DNA from: Opisthorchis felineus
Lineage: Eukaryota > Platyhelminthes > Trematoda > Opisthorchiida > Opisthorchiidae
NCBI GenBank assembly: GCA_004794785.1
Contig: SJOL01006408.1
Location: 1,276,617-1,340,616 of the forward strand
Direction: 5' to 3'
DNA: 64,000 bases
The notes below the pieces were generated by a model. That model was given only the letters and a program-made list of their open reading frames with translations. It made no database searches and was not told the origin of the DNA. The translations under genes were made by a program, and so were the position numbers. Below are positions 26,642 through 37,205 of the stretch, piece by piece; within the stretch, counting starts at the first letter, position 1; each line of letters starts with the position of its first letter.

Positions 26642-26682
26642 ACTGTACATCTGTTTCATCCTTGTTCGGAATCATCAGCAGT
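26642..26682 (-). ncRNA. Hammerhead-like ribozyme module, family 2 (best core)
   Basis: On the minus strand: ACTG (stem I), CTGATGA (intact core), TTCC...GGAT (stem II, with a terminal U-U pair), GAAA, then ACAGATGTA, then CAGT (stem I partner). ACTG/CAGT pair perfectly. Helix III is nearly the palindrome ACAGCTGT and the predicted cleavage site is GUA. It lies within a SINE remnant whose bridge GAGATGCGC is also present. Activity is inferred from the pattern only. Confidence 0.6.
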
Positions 26683-27909
26683 GCGCATCTCATGAAACTC
26701 AGAGTTTCAATTGGATAGTTTTTATTTGTCCTTTTTACTAAGGTCAAGTTGGTTGAATTAGTGGTCGAATTAGCTGTCTCTTCTTCCACAACGTCGGCTT
26801 CAAATTTCCAAATGCAAACGTTTCGGCTGCTGATAACATCCACTCACGGATTTCTTCACAGTTTAGTTTTTACACTGAGTAAAAGGGACCAAGTACGTTC
26901 GAGCGATTTACTTGGTAGCAGCTTTGGACCAGACGCTCAAGCATAGAACTATTGATGGTTTTCATTGTGCGCTTACACTGAGAAGCTGGGACATGTTCCG
27001 AAATCCGTCTGGACAAACGCCTTGTTGTATGACCTTGATCACCTGCACACCATATGAGCGCGAAACGGACGAGTTTGACTGAACTGGTAGACGCAGACAA
27101 GGATGAATGGGAGGTGCCCACCTGGTACTTTCAGCATACCAGCTGGAAACGTCTTACTGGTGAGAAATGAAAGCTTCCCAGTGGGCAACTAGAAAACTAT
27201 ATCTACGCCAGGTAGGATACAGTAAAAAACAGATCTATTTCGGTGCCCTAATTCCGGATGAACTGGCTCCCCAGGAGCAGGGGAGTATACTCGGGCTCAC
27301 TGAAAACCATCTGATGTAGTGGAGAGCTCGTACGCATTCAACCAGTTTTGCTCAGTATGTAAACTTTACTCGGCAGGAATCCGTAGACAAATGTTACCAA
27401 AAAAGGAAGCCAAACCTAATTTTCACAGTCAAAGTCAACTAACTCAACCCTCCTGTTGCCGTGGCTTCAGCGAAGACGACCGATAATAATCGTGCGCTTA
27501 TTGTCCATGTCCAATAGCCGGTTAAAGTTTCCGATTGACTTATCGACGTATTTGTCAGCTGATTTTTGTCAACCTTGGCATAACTATTCATAAGGTTGCT
27601 GAAAACTCTCCGGTGCTGTTTTTCCTTCTTATGGCTCCTTTCCAGTTCGATTTAGTGTTTATTTTTTGCAAGTGAGCCCACACAACCAAGTCAGATGTCT
27701 TCAAAACTGCTTTGAATACGTAGCTGCCGGATGTGATTCTTCAAAACGAATTTCCTTCCTCTGTTTCCTCCAAGTCAGTGGAAGCCTACGAGAAACCAAA
27801 AACAATGATTTTCTCTAGTGTTTTTTATTAATAAACCTATTTGCACAAAGATAAGGATGCAGAGCCACCAAAAGGGTACTGTAGTCACATTGCCTTCTTA
27901 CGCTCAAAC

Positions 27910-27985
27910 TGGGCTCCAGATAGCTCAGTGTTCAAGCGGGAACTTACTGACCGGAACGTCCGCGCTTCGAATCCAAAACTGGTCT
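27910..27985 (+). mobile_element. tRNA-like SINE fragment
   Basis: AGATAGCTCAGTGTTCAAGC looks like an A-box region and GCGCTTCGAATCCAAAACTG contains a B-box (TTCGAATCC). It lacks a full cloverleaf with paired acceptor ends, so I call it a SINE head and not a tRNA gene. Confidence 0.45.
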
Positions 27986-29564
27986 CTCGACTGCTTTTGT
28001 TTAGGTTAGGGCAACCTGGTAGTATTTCAGCCCTCATGCTTCTCCAAGGCGGCGTGACAGCTAGGCACCGGAAAGCTGCCACAGCTGAACGATTTTATTC
28101 TATTTTTCATTGCCAAAATAGATTCTTCGACAGATGGCGAACTGAGGAGGAGAATCATGGGTGTACTGTAAAAGTTGGTTTACTCAGGAGTTTCCAAAAC
28201 TCTATTTATTACTCATGAATCATTAGGAAAGTCGCATGACATGGAATAAACTTATTTTTCCATTTATTCCAAACAGACTTTATCCGCATTTCGCTCCCTT
28301 TGTGCGAGCTATACGGGGTTCCACGGGTTTCAGTTCGGAATTTGCCCTAAATTCATTAAACGGTTATCCTGAGTGCACCTAATCCGAGCGGATTTTGGTA
28401 ACTGAAGAGCAAACAAATGGATTTAATGGCACTTCATATACAGAAGCTAGCTTCGCTTAGTCAGTAAAAATTTCCACCAATATGTAAGGGATGTCCTATT
28501 GCAAATCACAATCGACTTACCGGTTGGCTGGTCGGCTCATACCCAGAACGTTTGGGGGCAACTTTATGTAAACTGCCCCAAAGTTTTCCCCACCCAGATG
28601 CCCCTGACAAACTTTAAGTTAAATCCGATTCACCGTCCTTGTGTTACTAGTGACGTTGGTGCTCGGCAGGTTGATTTGAGGTACCAACTTTTTTGTCTTT
28701 CCATCCACCTGTTCAAAGTTTTAACACTTCGCAATCAGACGCTTGAAAATTCGCGACATTTCTATCACGGTCTCGTCGACACTCAGGACCCGAGCCGAGA
28801 TAATTGCTGATTACGACCGAAATGTTAAACTTGAACACAGAAACCCATAGGATTATTCATTATTCAGCTGCGTTGGCGCTACGACAAACGGTTTGAACTG
28901 CTCGTCAATACGTTCTGTAGGCTTTTCAATTTAGTATTCAAAGAGCAGTGTGTGAGGCAGCCGAGCTTTAACACTGCTGATGATCTCTGCTTATTGAGTT
29001 CTGGAGAAGTGTCAAATGCTATTGAGATCTCAGCAACCTGCTTTGATATGACATTGTTCATCCAATACATTTTCGTGAGTGACTGAAACTCAGTGATTTG
29101 TTCGGCGAGTGATGTTCACTGTCACCACATACTTTCCCAATGAACTGGTTGAAGGATCGGTCAACTATAGGCACGTGATTACTCTTAAACAGAGAGAACG
29201 TTGAAGCAGATCGATGACAGGTCGACAGTAAATCGGTCAGAAATGTTAGTCAATGGTTGTTCTACCAGCTCACTAGGAAATAATTCAAACTGACCAGTTA
29301 GAAGGAACATTCCGACAGTGTTCCGTGAGTTATATGGCTCGAAAGGTGTGGGAATTTAACCATACTTTTCACAAGATTAGGGAATTAATCCTAGGACCAC
29401 GGGAGAATGAAACGGTTTTTTATTCATGAACTGACAACACCTCTGCTTCAGATAATTCAAACGAGATGTGTCTACCCCTAACGCTTACGAGCTTCCAACC
29501 CCTCTACGAGGATTTTCAATCTAATGACTTGTTTATTTCCCCGTCAACTCGAATTTGCACACAG

Positions 29565-29797
29565 ATCCGTTACGCCACAGTTGATCGGTTGCTGGATCGT
29601 TTGACGGACGCCCGATTCCTTTCTATTGATTTTCTCAATACATTCTTACTCACCTACCGCGTTTTCACTACCGGACTAACTGTGATCTGGGCGCTGAAGC
29701 AGGTGCTAGCCAACCCGGAAATGGAAGGCGCAGCCAGCACCGTTTTACTTCAACATCAACCGACGCAGGTTTCGATCAATACATCAACTTTGATCTA
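29565..29797 (+). CDS. RASGRF: RasGRF exon: REM (RasGEF N-terminal) domain
   Basis: Acceptor TTGCACACAG, donor ATCTA|GTAAGT, phase 0 to 2. Translation IRYATVDRLLDRLTDARFLS, then [17 protein letters not shown], closely matching vertebrate IRYA(T/S)[26 protein letters not shown].FTT. The REM domain packs against and stabilises the catalytic CDC25 domain. The second half (TVIWALKQVLANPEMEGAAS...) diverges. A GT at 29769 (CAG|GTTTCG) is an alternative donor, but only the GTAAGT at 29798 matches the phase of the next exon. Confidence 0.95.
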
Positions 29798-30943
29798 GTA
29801 AGTTTGACAAGGCGGCTGTTGGCCCCACACAACCCCCTTAAAACCTCACAAAAAACTCACGTGATTCTGTCGGTCGTAGCTTGTCTGGAAAGAGCTGACC
29901 ACTAGGATCATGGTAAAAATTCATCAAGTGGACCAACCACAAGATGAGTACCAGACGCTCTTGGAAAGACCGTGTAGACAGAAGCACAGAAAAGCATAAC
30001 TATTCCAGATAGCGCATAAAGAGCGTTTCCGCCATGACAACCGAGCTCTAACTGTTATAAATTGAAAGAAGTCATCCTATGGAAGCCAGTAGTTGGCTTC
30101 AAAGTGACCCTAATTTGGCAGCGGGTGCTTTAAGGAGAATAGCCACTTGGATTATACATCTATTGAACTAGCATTGTGAGGAAAAAAACTTGCTTTCTGT
30201 GATCTGTTTTTTGGGCTAATACATCGCAGTTTCATATAATACCGGTAGGAAATCGCATGCAACAATAGCCAGTCAAAATAGGACATCATAAGTTGGATGC
30301 AGGACAAGGGGTGGTCCGGCAAACTATGCAAGCAAAACGCGGTATACTCGATTTAGAGAAAGCCGCGTTCAGACTCGCCTGACAAGGCCGATCTATACTC
30401 TGAAAAAAGAGCATGCCTTCCACATACGAGCTACAAACGATCCGATCCAGACCGGCACGGATGGGACTATTATCGCCCTCATGGACAATCGGAATCCCTT
30501 AAGTAACCTGCATTGCCGCGTCTCAGATTAACTTGTGCATCTTTGAACTTCAGTCAGCCTGTTAGCCATTGCTTTTTGAGAACTTGTCTGACAGTTATAT
30601 AAATTATTTGACCACAAGACCCAATAATTCATGTACCCCCCCTCCCATTTCATATACATGCCCTTGGAACTCATACAACCATTGCATAAGACTTCTGGTG
30701 TATTAGCGAAAAGAACCGAACATAATAACAAACTTTGTTCACTGCCCACCTTCTTCTTGGTTCCTTAAGTATCTTGAATGGCTTTAAAGAGAGAATCATT
30801 TGTTGGTCGATATTGTCAATATGAAACTTCAGCGACTTTTCTTTCCTCGAATCAATAATGGTCTGTTGTTTGTCAAACTGATTACCAGTATATTGCAAAC
30901 TGACCGAATCACTAAAAGGTTTTGTACCTACTCTCAAATTTAG
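29798..30943. other. Intron
   Basis: Donor GTAAGT, acceptor CAAATTTAG. No repeat or open frame worth naming. Confidence 0.85.
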
Positions 30944-31475
30944 TAGCCCAAACGTATCTCAAGAGGGCCGCAGTCCAAGCGCATTTCGATTCTCAGACGC
31001 GGCAATGCCAGGCCGTCTTCCAGTACTTCAGGAAAAGATTTCGCTACAAGAGGAAGATCAGCCCAAGGAAGATGAGTCTCGACCCAAGACAGCATCACCG
31101 GTTCAGTCAACACATAGTTGCCTGCCAGAACTGCGTCTGAAGGCACCAATAATAAAGCGTCGTCCGTTTAACTTACCGTCCCGACCAATGTCTGCTTCAG
31201 AATCCCCAAATCCCGCTTCACCTGAAGGAACAATTTCTGCCACCTTACTGGACTCGCAACGAATGTCACGTTCCGAAATCAACTATGGCACAGAGAAAGA
31301 TGCAAAGAATATTTCAGGCAACCTCGATACAGCAGATCTGGCCGAAAGACCCCGAACCCTAAGTTCATGCTCCTCACCTCCTCCGTTGATCCCCCGCTCT
31401 CCCATTTTTAGTGGTATATTCAACATTCGGGACGATCCACCCCTTCAGCTACCCAACCTGTCAGAGTTAGTGGGC
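30944..31475 (+). CDS. RASGRF: RasGRF exon: linker, Ser/Pro-rich
   Basis: Phase 2 to 0, closing at GGC|GTAAGT. The start gives a Tyr from TA+T, then SPNVSQEGRSPSAFRF. The body is Ser/Pro/Glu-rich with basic islands (for example IIKRRPFNLPSRP, RPRTLSSCSSPPPLIPRSP), typical of a disordered regulatory linker; in vertebrate RasGRFs this segment is the phosphorylated linker and carries a destruction-box-like region. An in-phase second acceptor at GCAG|30974 would drop 10 codons. Specific phosphorylation sites cannot be assigned by eye. Confidence 0.85.
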
Positions 31476-31889
31476 GTAAGTATCATAAACTATAATCTTT
31501 TTTCATTATTTGTACCAAATTGTCCAATAGATTTGGTGCATCTATATGTTTATCCGTCTGTCTAATTGAGGCTTGACGGAGGACATGTTTTTGTGCGCCG
31601 CTCCGTCTAGGCCGATTAGTAGCTTGTGTGTATTTTCAATACCCGCTTTATTCCCTGGGACGTCGTAGACTTGGAAAAGGAATTAATTTGGCTCTCAGAA
31701 ACTGTATGTTATCATCCAACGGATTCAGATGTCATCCGTTCATATATATGAATTCCGCAAGCTATAAACGTTGAGCCCTATCTCACGTCGCGATCAGCAA
31801 AACACAGCCTAACTTAGCGACATACACACATTTTCAAACGAATTTGGCTTTTCTGGAGACTCAACTGGAACCCAGCTAAATCTGTCGCT

Positions 31890-32110
31890 TATGATGTTTT
31901 TAACAAGGGCGAAACCGGTCGTGGGCTGTCGAAGAATATTCGTCTATACATGTAACGCGATATCTTGAATATCGTACCAACTGAAACATGAAGCGGCCTG
32001 GTACAGCACACTCAGTTGCTTAAAACATCGTAAACGAGAGATTCAGCTGGGGTTCCAGTTGAGTCTCCCGCAAAACCAAATTGGCTTGCAAATGAGCGTA
32101 GTTCACTAAT
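31890..32110 (+). repeat. Family 3 interspersed repeat
   Basis: Begins with TGATGTTTTTAACAAGGGC, GAAACCGGTCGTGGGC and GCTGTCGAAGAATATTCG (decayed core, intact palindrome ACCGGT and GTC). It then runs through ATATCTTGAATATCG, ACATGAAGCGGCCTGGT, and the GAGATTCAGCTGGGGTTCC / GAGTCTCCCGCAAAACC / TTGCAAATGAGCG tail. This shows module and tail belong to one element. Confidence 0.65.
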
Positions 32111-32165
32111 TTCGTGCAATTTGGGTTCAAGTAGAACATGAGGTTGACGGAACCTTCAGGAATGC

Positions 32166-32212
32166 GCCTACTTGATGAGCCCTAAGAAGGGCGAAACCGC
32201 TCGTGGGGTGCC
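32166..32212 (+). ncRNA. Hammerhead-like module, family 3 (complete stems, C3-to-U core)
   Basis: GCCTAC (32166-32171) is stem I, TTGATGA (32172-32178) is the core with U at the position that is normally C3, GCCCT-AAGA-AGGGC (32179-32192) is a perfect stem II hairpin, GAAA follows, then ACCGCTC (consensus ACCGGTC), then GTGGGG (consensus GTGGGC). Stem I GCCTAC/GTGGGC pairs along six positions in the consensus. Only the C3 position departs from a canonical type I hammerhead. Confidence 0.55.
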
Positions 32213-32439
32213 GAAGAATTTTCGGCAAACTTATGAGTAGTGTATTAGAGCTTAACTTATTTGTCCTTCTTTCATCAAGTGGCAGTTGCTTGCTCCACTT
32301 TTTAGTCCTAATTAATGGGGCCTTGATAAAAACAGGATACCAAGAAGTCTAGCTAACAGTCTGGTGATATCTCCCTAGATGGCTACTGCATGACCAAGAT
32401 CTAAATAACATCCTGTTGCTGGAAGGCAATTAAAGCTCT

Positions 32440-32765
32440 GTCGGGCGTCGGGCAAGCCAATCACATCACTCAAGTGTGGACATGTTCTCCCGTTCGGACG
32501 TGATAATTCAGGTTCGTCCAGCGTGAGCTGGTGGACTAGGGGTAACACGCTCGCATCGCACGTCAGATATCCAGAGTTCCAGCCCCGGCAAGGCGAAGCA
32601 TATACACTGCTGATGAGGTCTAATAGGAGGAAAACTCGAGTCCAGTGCTTTCACCTTTTGGTGTAAACTCACCAGAATTGCTTAATCAGGACACGAGGAC
32701 AACTTTTCGAAAGAGAATGATGTGGACGCGAATTCTACACACCCCGCAACCATCTAAAACCAACA
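32440..32765 (+). mobile_element. tRNA-derived SINE, family 1 with ribozyme module
   Basis: A tRNA-like head (GAGCTGGTGGACTAGGGG as A-box region, AGAGTTCCAGCCCCGG as a mutated B-box) is followed by the hammerhead module and a tail shared with 1527-1850 and 40560-40740. It reads in the same direction as the host gene. Confidence 0.7.
32605..32647 (+). ncRNA. Hammerhead-like ribozyme module, family 1
   Basis: CACTG (32605-32609) and CAGTG (32643-32647) form a perfect stem I. Between them are CTGATGA (32610-32616, canonical core), a weak stem II (32617-32629, AATA loop), GAAAA, the palindrome ACTCGAGT (32634-32641) as helix III, and C32642 as the predicted cleavage base (GUC). There is one extra A in the GAAA element compared with the 1.7-kb copy (GAAAC), and stem II is mutated from its consensus GCTCT/AGAGC, so this copy may be slow or inactive. 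Confidence 0.65.
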
Positions 32766-33427
32766 AAACACCTTGTCAGAAATGTGAACTTGGGAAGGGA
32801 AAACTATAATAATGTTCGTAAACTACACTAATCTGATTTTAAAGGCAGACTCAGCTGAGTTGTAGCCGAATCTCTCGCTTATGATATTCTCCAAATGAAT
32901 GTGTTGCATAAAGGCCACCTCATGCTTCAGTTGGTACGATATTCGAGATATCACAGCATATTTCCTTGAGCAAAACTACTCACAAGGGTGCTGAAAACTG
33001 CCTCTACCTGGTAAACTTCAAGAAAGGTGAGATGGCTACTGAGATTTCGAAGCGTTTTCAGCAACCCTGTGAGTAGTTTCCTTCAGTAGTACAGTATCAG
33101 TTTCGGTGGAAGTGCGTGCAAAAAGCTGTGTTCCTGTCACTAGTCAAAGCCTATTCAGGATCACTACATCGCATTTACTCTAGAGGGTTGAGATGTTGAT
33201 AAATATGTCGATTACTTTGATATGGAATACTGTAGGAGACTGAGAGAAAACCACAAGAGACGTTGAGACTTAAAAAATCTTTAGCCGACTTGAACACGTG
33301 AATTTCCGTTTAGTAGATCCGTACACAAATCGTTGGCAGGCAGCCTTAGTCACTTATACTTGGAAAGGATGCCGTTCGAGATATCCTTTATTGCCCCGAA
33401 GCGCTGATGGGCTCTCACGGCCACCGT

Positions 33428-33510
33428 TCTCATCGTCGCAATCATCATAATCGGCATCGATATCACCGTGACCACCCCCATCATCATCATCGTCATCATC
33501 ATTGGCACCT
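33428..33510 (+). repeat. Imperfect (ATC)n trinucleotide tract
   Basis: Repeated CATCAT/CATCG units with interruptions, shortly upstream of the linker exon at 33591. No function evident. Confidence 0.75.
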
Positions 33511-33590
33511 TCCCATTTTTGTTCGTTCTAGCATAGAAATGCCATAATCAAATCTAAGCGATGTGTCTCGACATCTTTGTGCTCCTACAG

Positions 33591-33953
33591 CCAACGAAGA
33601 GAGATTCTACCAAACGGGAAACTGCACCTTTATCACCAGTAGGCAATACCACTTTGGATGGTGTGTTGAGCAAAGGCCACACCCGGTTGGCACCATTGGC
33701 CTCCTGCGAGTTAGTCACAGACGATCCTGAAGGCACCAACACAGCTGACCGTGCGAGAGACAGATCATACGGTGGTGTCCAAAATGTTGACGAGATAAAA
33801 GAAAAGACAGAGACTGTGTCAAACTCTGAGTCCACGCGGCAACGACGACGCTCGCATTCAGCTGAATGCTTCCCCGTTGGTTTCGACAGGATTCTGTTGG
33901 CTGAATCGGTCTGTGAGGGGGACTCAGATAAGCACATTCGGACAAAATCAGAG
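33591..33953 (+). CDS. RASGRF: RasGRF exon: linker
   Basis: Acceptor GCTCCTACAG, phase 0 to 0. Translation starts PTKRDSTKRETAPLSPVGN and continues in polar sequence, ending ...SDKHIRTKSE at GAG|GTGAGG. The basic-Ser motif RQRRRSHSAE is a plausible basophilic kinase site (inference). A second in-phase donor at CAG|GTAAAA (exon end 34010) would add 19 codons (VRRLTFDGSISFIRRLIQQ). Open in one frame with compatible phases on both sides; there is no sequence match to vertebrate linkers, which are poorly conserved. Confidence 0.8.
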
Positions 33954-36071
33954 GTGAGGAGGTTGACGTTTGATGGGTCAATTTCGTTTATTAGACGTTT
34001 GATACAACAGGTAAAATCCTGTCGGTCAATTGTATGGTTGAGTGGGATCTTCGAAAAGTGACCACATGTTTCTGTATTAACACTCTGCTATTCAGGTCTG
34101 CTTCAGGTCATGTCAAGTGAGGACAACTCAAGAAAGGAATTATGCTCCCAGTTTTTGTTTTAACATATGGTTTACTCCGCTTCACTACTGGAGAAGAGAA
34201 TTTATGAAGGCAGTTTGTGTAGCAAGGCTATCACGTATCAAAATTGGATTTACGGGATATCAGACTAGGTGACAGATCACAGAATTGCGATTCGTGATAG
34301 TTCTGGGTAGTTAACTTTCAAAATGGGAATTTATGCAGAATTTTGCTACTGCTTTTAACAGTGCCAGGTGTGAAGATTGTTGCACATCTATCAGAGTTCT
34401 TTGTGTGATGTTCGAACAGTTGTCAGATCGACGGGGTCGCATAATATGGGTACCTTGGATACGCTGCCTGGTTGTCGGTCTGTTCACGGAGCTTGGCGAA
34501 CCCATTTACAGGTGTTTTTTTCTGATGTACTTCAGGTGGGACTGTGTTGAAGTTACTGTGGTCTACCATTGTGCTTTGAGCTCATTTTCGGGTAATTATT
34601 GGGTTGTTTTAACTAGTCAGCACACTACGGTAGCACCTGACAGCTTACAGTCAGCTTTCCGATCCAGTTAATTCTGTGGTTGGTATCGACCAGGTATTTT
34701 TCGACCCGAATGGTCATGTTTTTTGCATATCCCGCAGTTATCGGCTGTCATATGATGACAATCATTCTGTCATTCTCCGTTATTCTGGTAGTGATCAACT
34801 ACCAAGTTTCCTATGGTAATTTATAGTTGCACAAGTTATCTCGAGCAAAGCTGTCGTCAGCAGAGCACATGGGTAAAAAATTTTGTTGGTCTGGTAGCTG
34901 AATTGTAAAAATTCCGCCGCCAATCGAAGGGACGTTTTCAGGCAAGGTCGCGTGGGTCATTATTCTTCATTCACTTGCGCCCAAATGGCTTCTAAAACGT
35001 AGCTAATAGCTCTACTCTGGGTGGCTGCTTGTGAGGGGTTTTCATAACATGATTGATCAGCTTGGAATCTGGCTTGCGTTGTGACCTTTCTTCCTCGTAT
35101 CTGATTGGTTCGTTGAAGGTATTCATTCTATCAGTTCTATTCCTTCGTCCTGATCAGTCCGTGTTTTTGTCACGCCCCTGAGCTACCCATATGGCGCAAC
35201 AACACCAATGGACTAGGGACTGTTGTTTCATGATATCACTCCGGCTGGTGACGAAACGTCCGCAACGAACTTGCCTAGCTCAGTGAACGAAAAATAACAG
35301 CTATCTTTCAACCCGAACTGCAAATATCCCCTCGGTAAAAAGGGCTTCATGCTGTCCTGCGTGAAAGAGCTGTGTATTCAACCACTTGTTGGTTTATGTA
35401 AAGCAGATATGTCATCCGCTACAGTTGCCAAATCTCGGGGCTTAGAAGGGAAGTCCTGTGATTGAAAAACTATGTTGAATTGTCCGTCTCTAAAAGACGG
35501 TCTTAAGGAATGGAGTAAGTGGTCCCTTGTTGACTTGGTTACTTTGAAGAGGAACTTAACCAGATCCATCAGACGCGTTCCATTCTAAAGATGTTTGCTC
35601 CCAAGAATGTGACTCCTAATGAGGGTAACCGTATTTGAACTTATATTAATTACGCTATAACGCTTCAGGGACAGACTGATGTATGTACGAAGACACGGAG
35701 AGTGAAGAGAGGACCACATATCTGTATAATGTACACAGATTCAATCATCAACCTGAAGCTTATTTTTTCAACTACATCCTGAGCAGCCTCGACGTCACCG
35801 TAATTTGATGATACATAGATACCAGCTGCTAGATCTTCGGAGTTCAGAGTTTAACACCTTATCATGTGAAACTGATTGCCAGATCAAATAACCTGGAGAT
35901 GGAGACGCTAACCTAACAAAGGGGGGGGGGCAGTAATTCTTGGTATAGATCTACAACAAGATATTTGTTGACCAGAATTTATGGGTTTTCTGGTTTGGTG
36001 TCGTATATTTCACTCCATTTGCCATCATTGATTTTCAGTTTAAGTATTTGTGTTTCTCTGCGTCACCTCAG
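33954..36071. other. Intron
   Basis: Contains a ten-base G run at 35921-35930 and an A-box-like patch near 34890-34920. No exon seen. The 112-codon open frame at 34333-34671 has no recognisable product. Confidence 0.75.
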
Positions 36072-36387
36072 GATGCTTGGGACTCGACGGATAGTCAGTT
36101 ATCTCCCAACAACGAGAACGAACCAGACCCAATCAGTACGCCGAGTCCTGAGATGGACGCTTCGCGCACAAAAGCATCAAGGGGGATTGTGGCTATACAC
36201 AAAGAATTCTACGATGGCCTACAATCTACTGAACGAAAGTCACTATGCCAGGTATCACAATCAGATGAAACTCATCGCCTTGTCGAAAACTATTTGAATC
36301 AGACTATTGCACCACCTTGCCGAGAGCATACAAATGAAGGACAAAAATCGACCAAGCCCAAACTCTCAAGCAACACTCAGCATCCAG
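36072..36387 (+). CDS. RASGRF: RasGRF exon: linker, acidic and polar
   Basis: Acceptor CGTCACCTCAG, donor CCAG|GTAGGT, phase 0 to 1. Translation starts DAWDSTDSQLSPNNENEPDP and includes GIVAIHKEFYDGLQ, a more ordered-looking stretch. It splices in phase with the exons on either side. Identity as linker is by position; no family match. Confidence 0.8.
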
Positions 36388-36479
36388 GTAGGTTTTCAGA
36401 AAATCCGCTCCACATTTGACTCTGAAATGAGTAATCTAGATGCATGAAACATGAGCCAAATGACATGACCAGGAACGCA

Positions 36480-36625
36480 CTCTAGTCCGACCTCCGGCTT
36501 ACCAGATGGGGCTTTACCGACGGTGCTGCTGACGACACTCGCTCTCCGTCGAACTTGTGCACCTGTGCTCCACAGCTGAGTCGTCACATCTCTACCTAAT
36601 TGAATGAAAGCTGGTGTCTGTCCGG
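36480..36625 (+). repeat. Divergent interspersed repeat (pair with 24355-24475)
   Basis: CGCTCTCCGTCGAACTTGTG and the following CACAGCTGAGTCGTCAC line up with CGCTCTCCATCCGGCTTGTG and CACAGTGGAATCGCCAC at 24.4 kb, both preceded by GACGACA. Boundaries and class unknown. Confidence 0.4.
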
Positions 36626-37103
36626 GCCCTCAATGATCCCCCCTATGATTACTACTGTTTCGTAAACGGTGTTTGAGGCTTTTTATCCATTTGGGTTTTC
36701 GTTGCCTGAAAGTTACTTTTTGTTCGCAATTTCGTCTGTCAAGCCACGAAGCTCTTGTAAATTAAGTGAATTTAAGAGCTCCGAAGATAGGTTTATTCTA
36801 GTTTCATTATTTCTTTAACCGGAATAATTAGTCCCCCAACAACTGTCCTGAATATTAGTGATCGCTATACCCAAACGGCTAAAAGCAAGGCATTCACCGG
36901 TACTAAAAAGTGCTTCCAATCGAATGAATAACATAATAATTAAAACAGGCTCCCATTAAAGATAAACCTACATCGACCTACGTTTCACTTGTGTTTTTCA
37001 TTCCATCAGCGCCGAGCCAGCATTCAAAGCGAACTACATTAGCACTTACTGATCTCGCGAGCGTAGACACGTCCAGAGTAAAAATACCAAGAAGAAACCC
37101 TGA

Positions 37104-37205
37104 CTAACTGATGGACCAAATGACTAATTGTCTGACTGATTGAGTAGTTAACTGGTTGCTTGACTGATCGATCGACTGATCGATTGATTGTCTGGTTAGT
37201 TGATT
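37104..37205 (+). repeat. Degenerate GACT/GATT tetranucleotide tract
   Basis: Many spaced copies of GACTGATT, GATCGATC and similar words; an old decayed microsatellite. Confidence 0.7.

Larger units (their letters stand above)
24814..29564. other. Intron (4.8 kb)
   Basis: Contains a well-preserved family 2 ribozyme module on the minus strand (26642-26682), a degraded family 3 piece near 27590-27640 (-), and a tRNA-like patch at about 27910-27985 (+). The open frame extending upstream of the next exon (29466-29564) is intron read-through. Confidence 0.85.
31476..33590. other. Intron with clustered ribozyme-bearing repeats
   Basis: Contains family 3 repeats at about 31890-32110 and 32120-32245 (+), a family 1 SINE at 32440-32765 (+) with the best family 1 ribozyme module, mixed family 3 fragments at 32860-33075, and an imperfect ATC trinucleotide tract at 33428-33510. 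Confidence 0.85.

Noticed and set aside
29466..29564. Open frame upstream of the REM exon (CLPLTLTSFQPLYEDF...) as coding, with an acceptor at 29491
   Set aside because: It partly resembled the RasGRF lead segment, but the true segment is encoded at 24738-24813 and the conserved acceptor at 29564 fits the phase.
33554..33937. 127-codon minus-strand open frame
   Set aside because: Antisense shadow of the linker exon 33591-33953.
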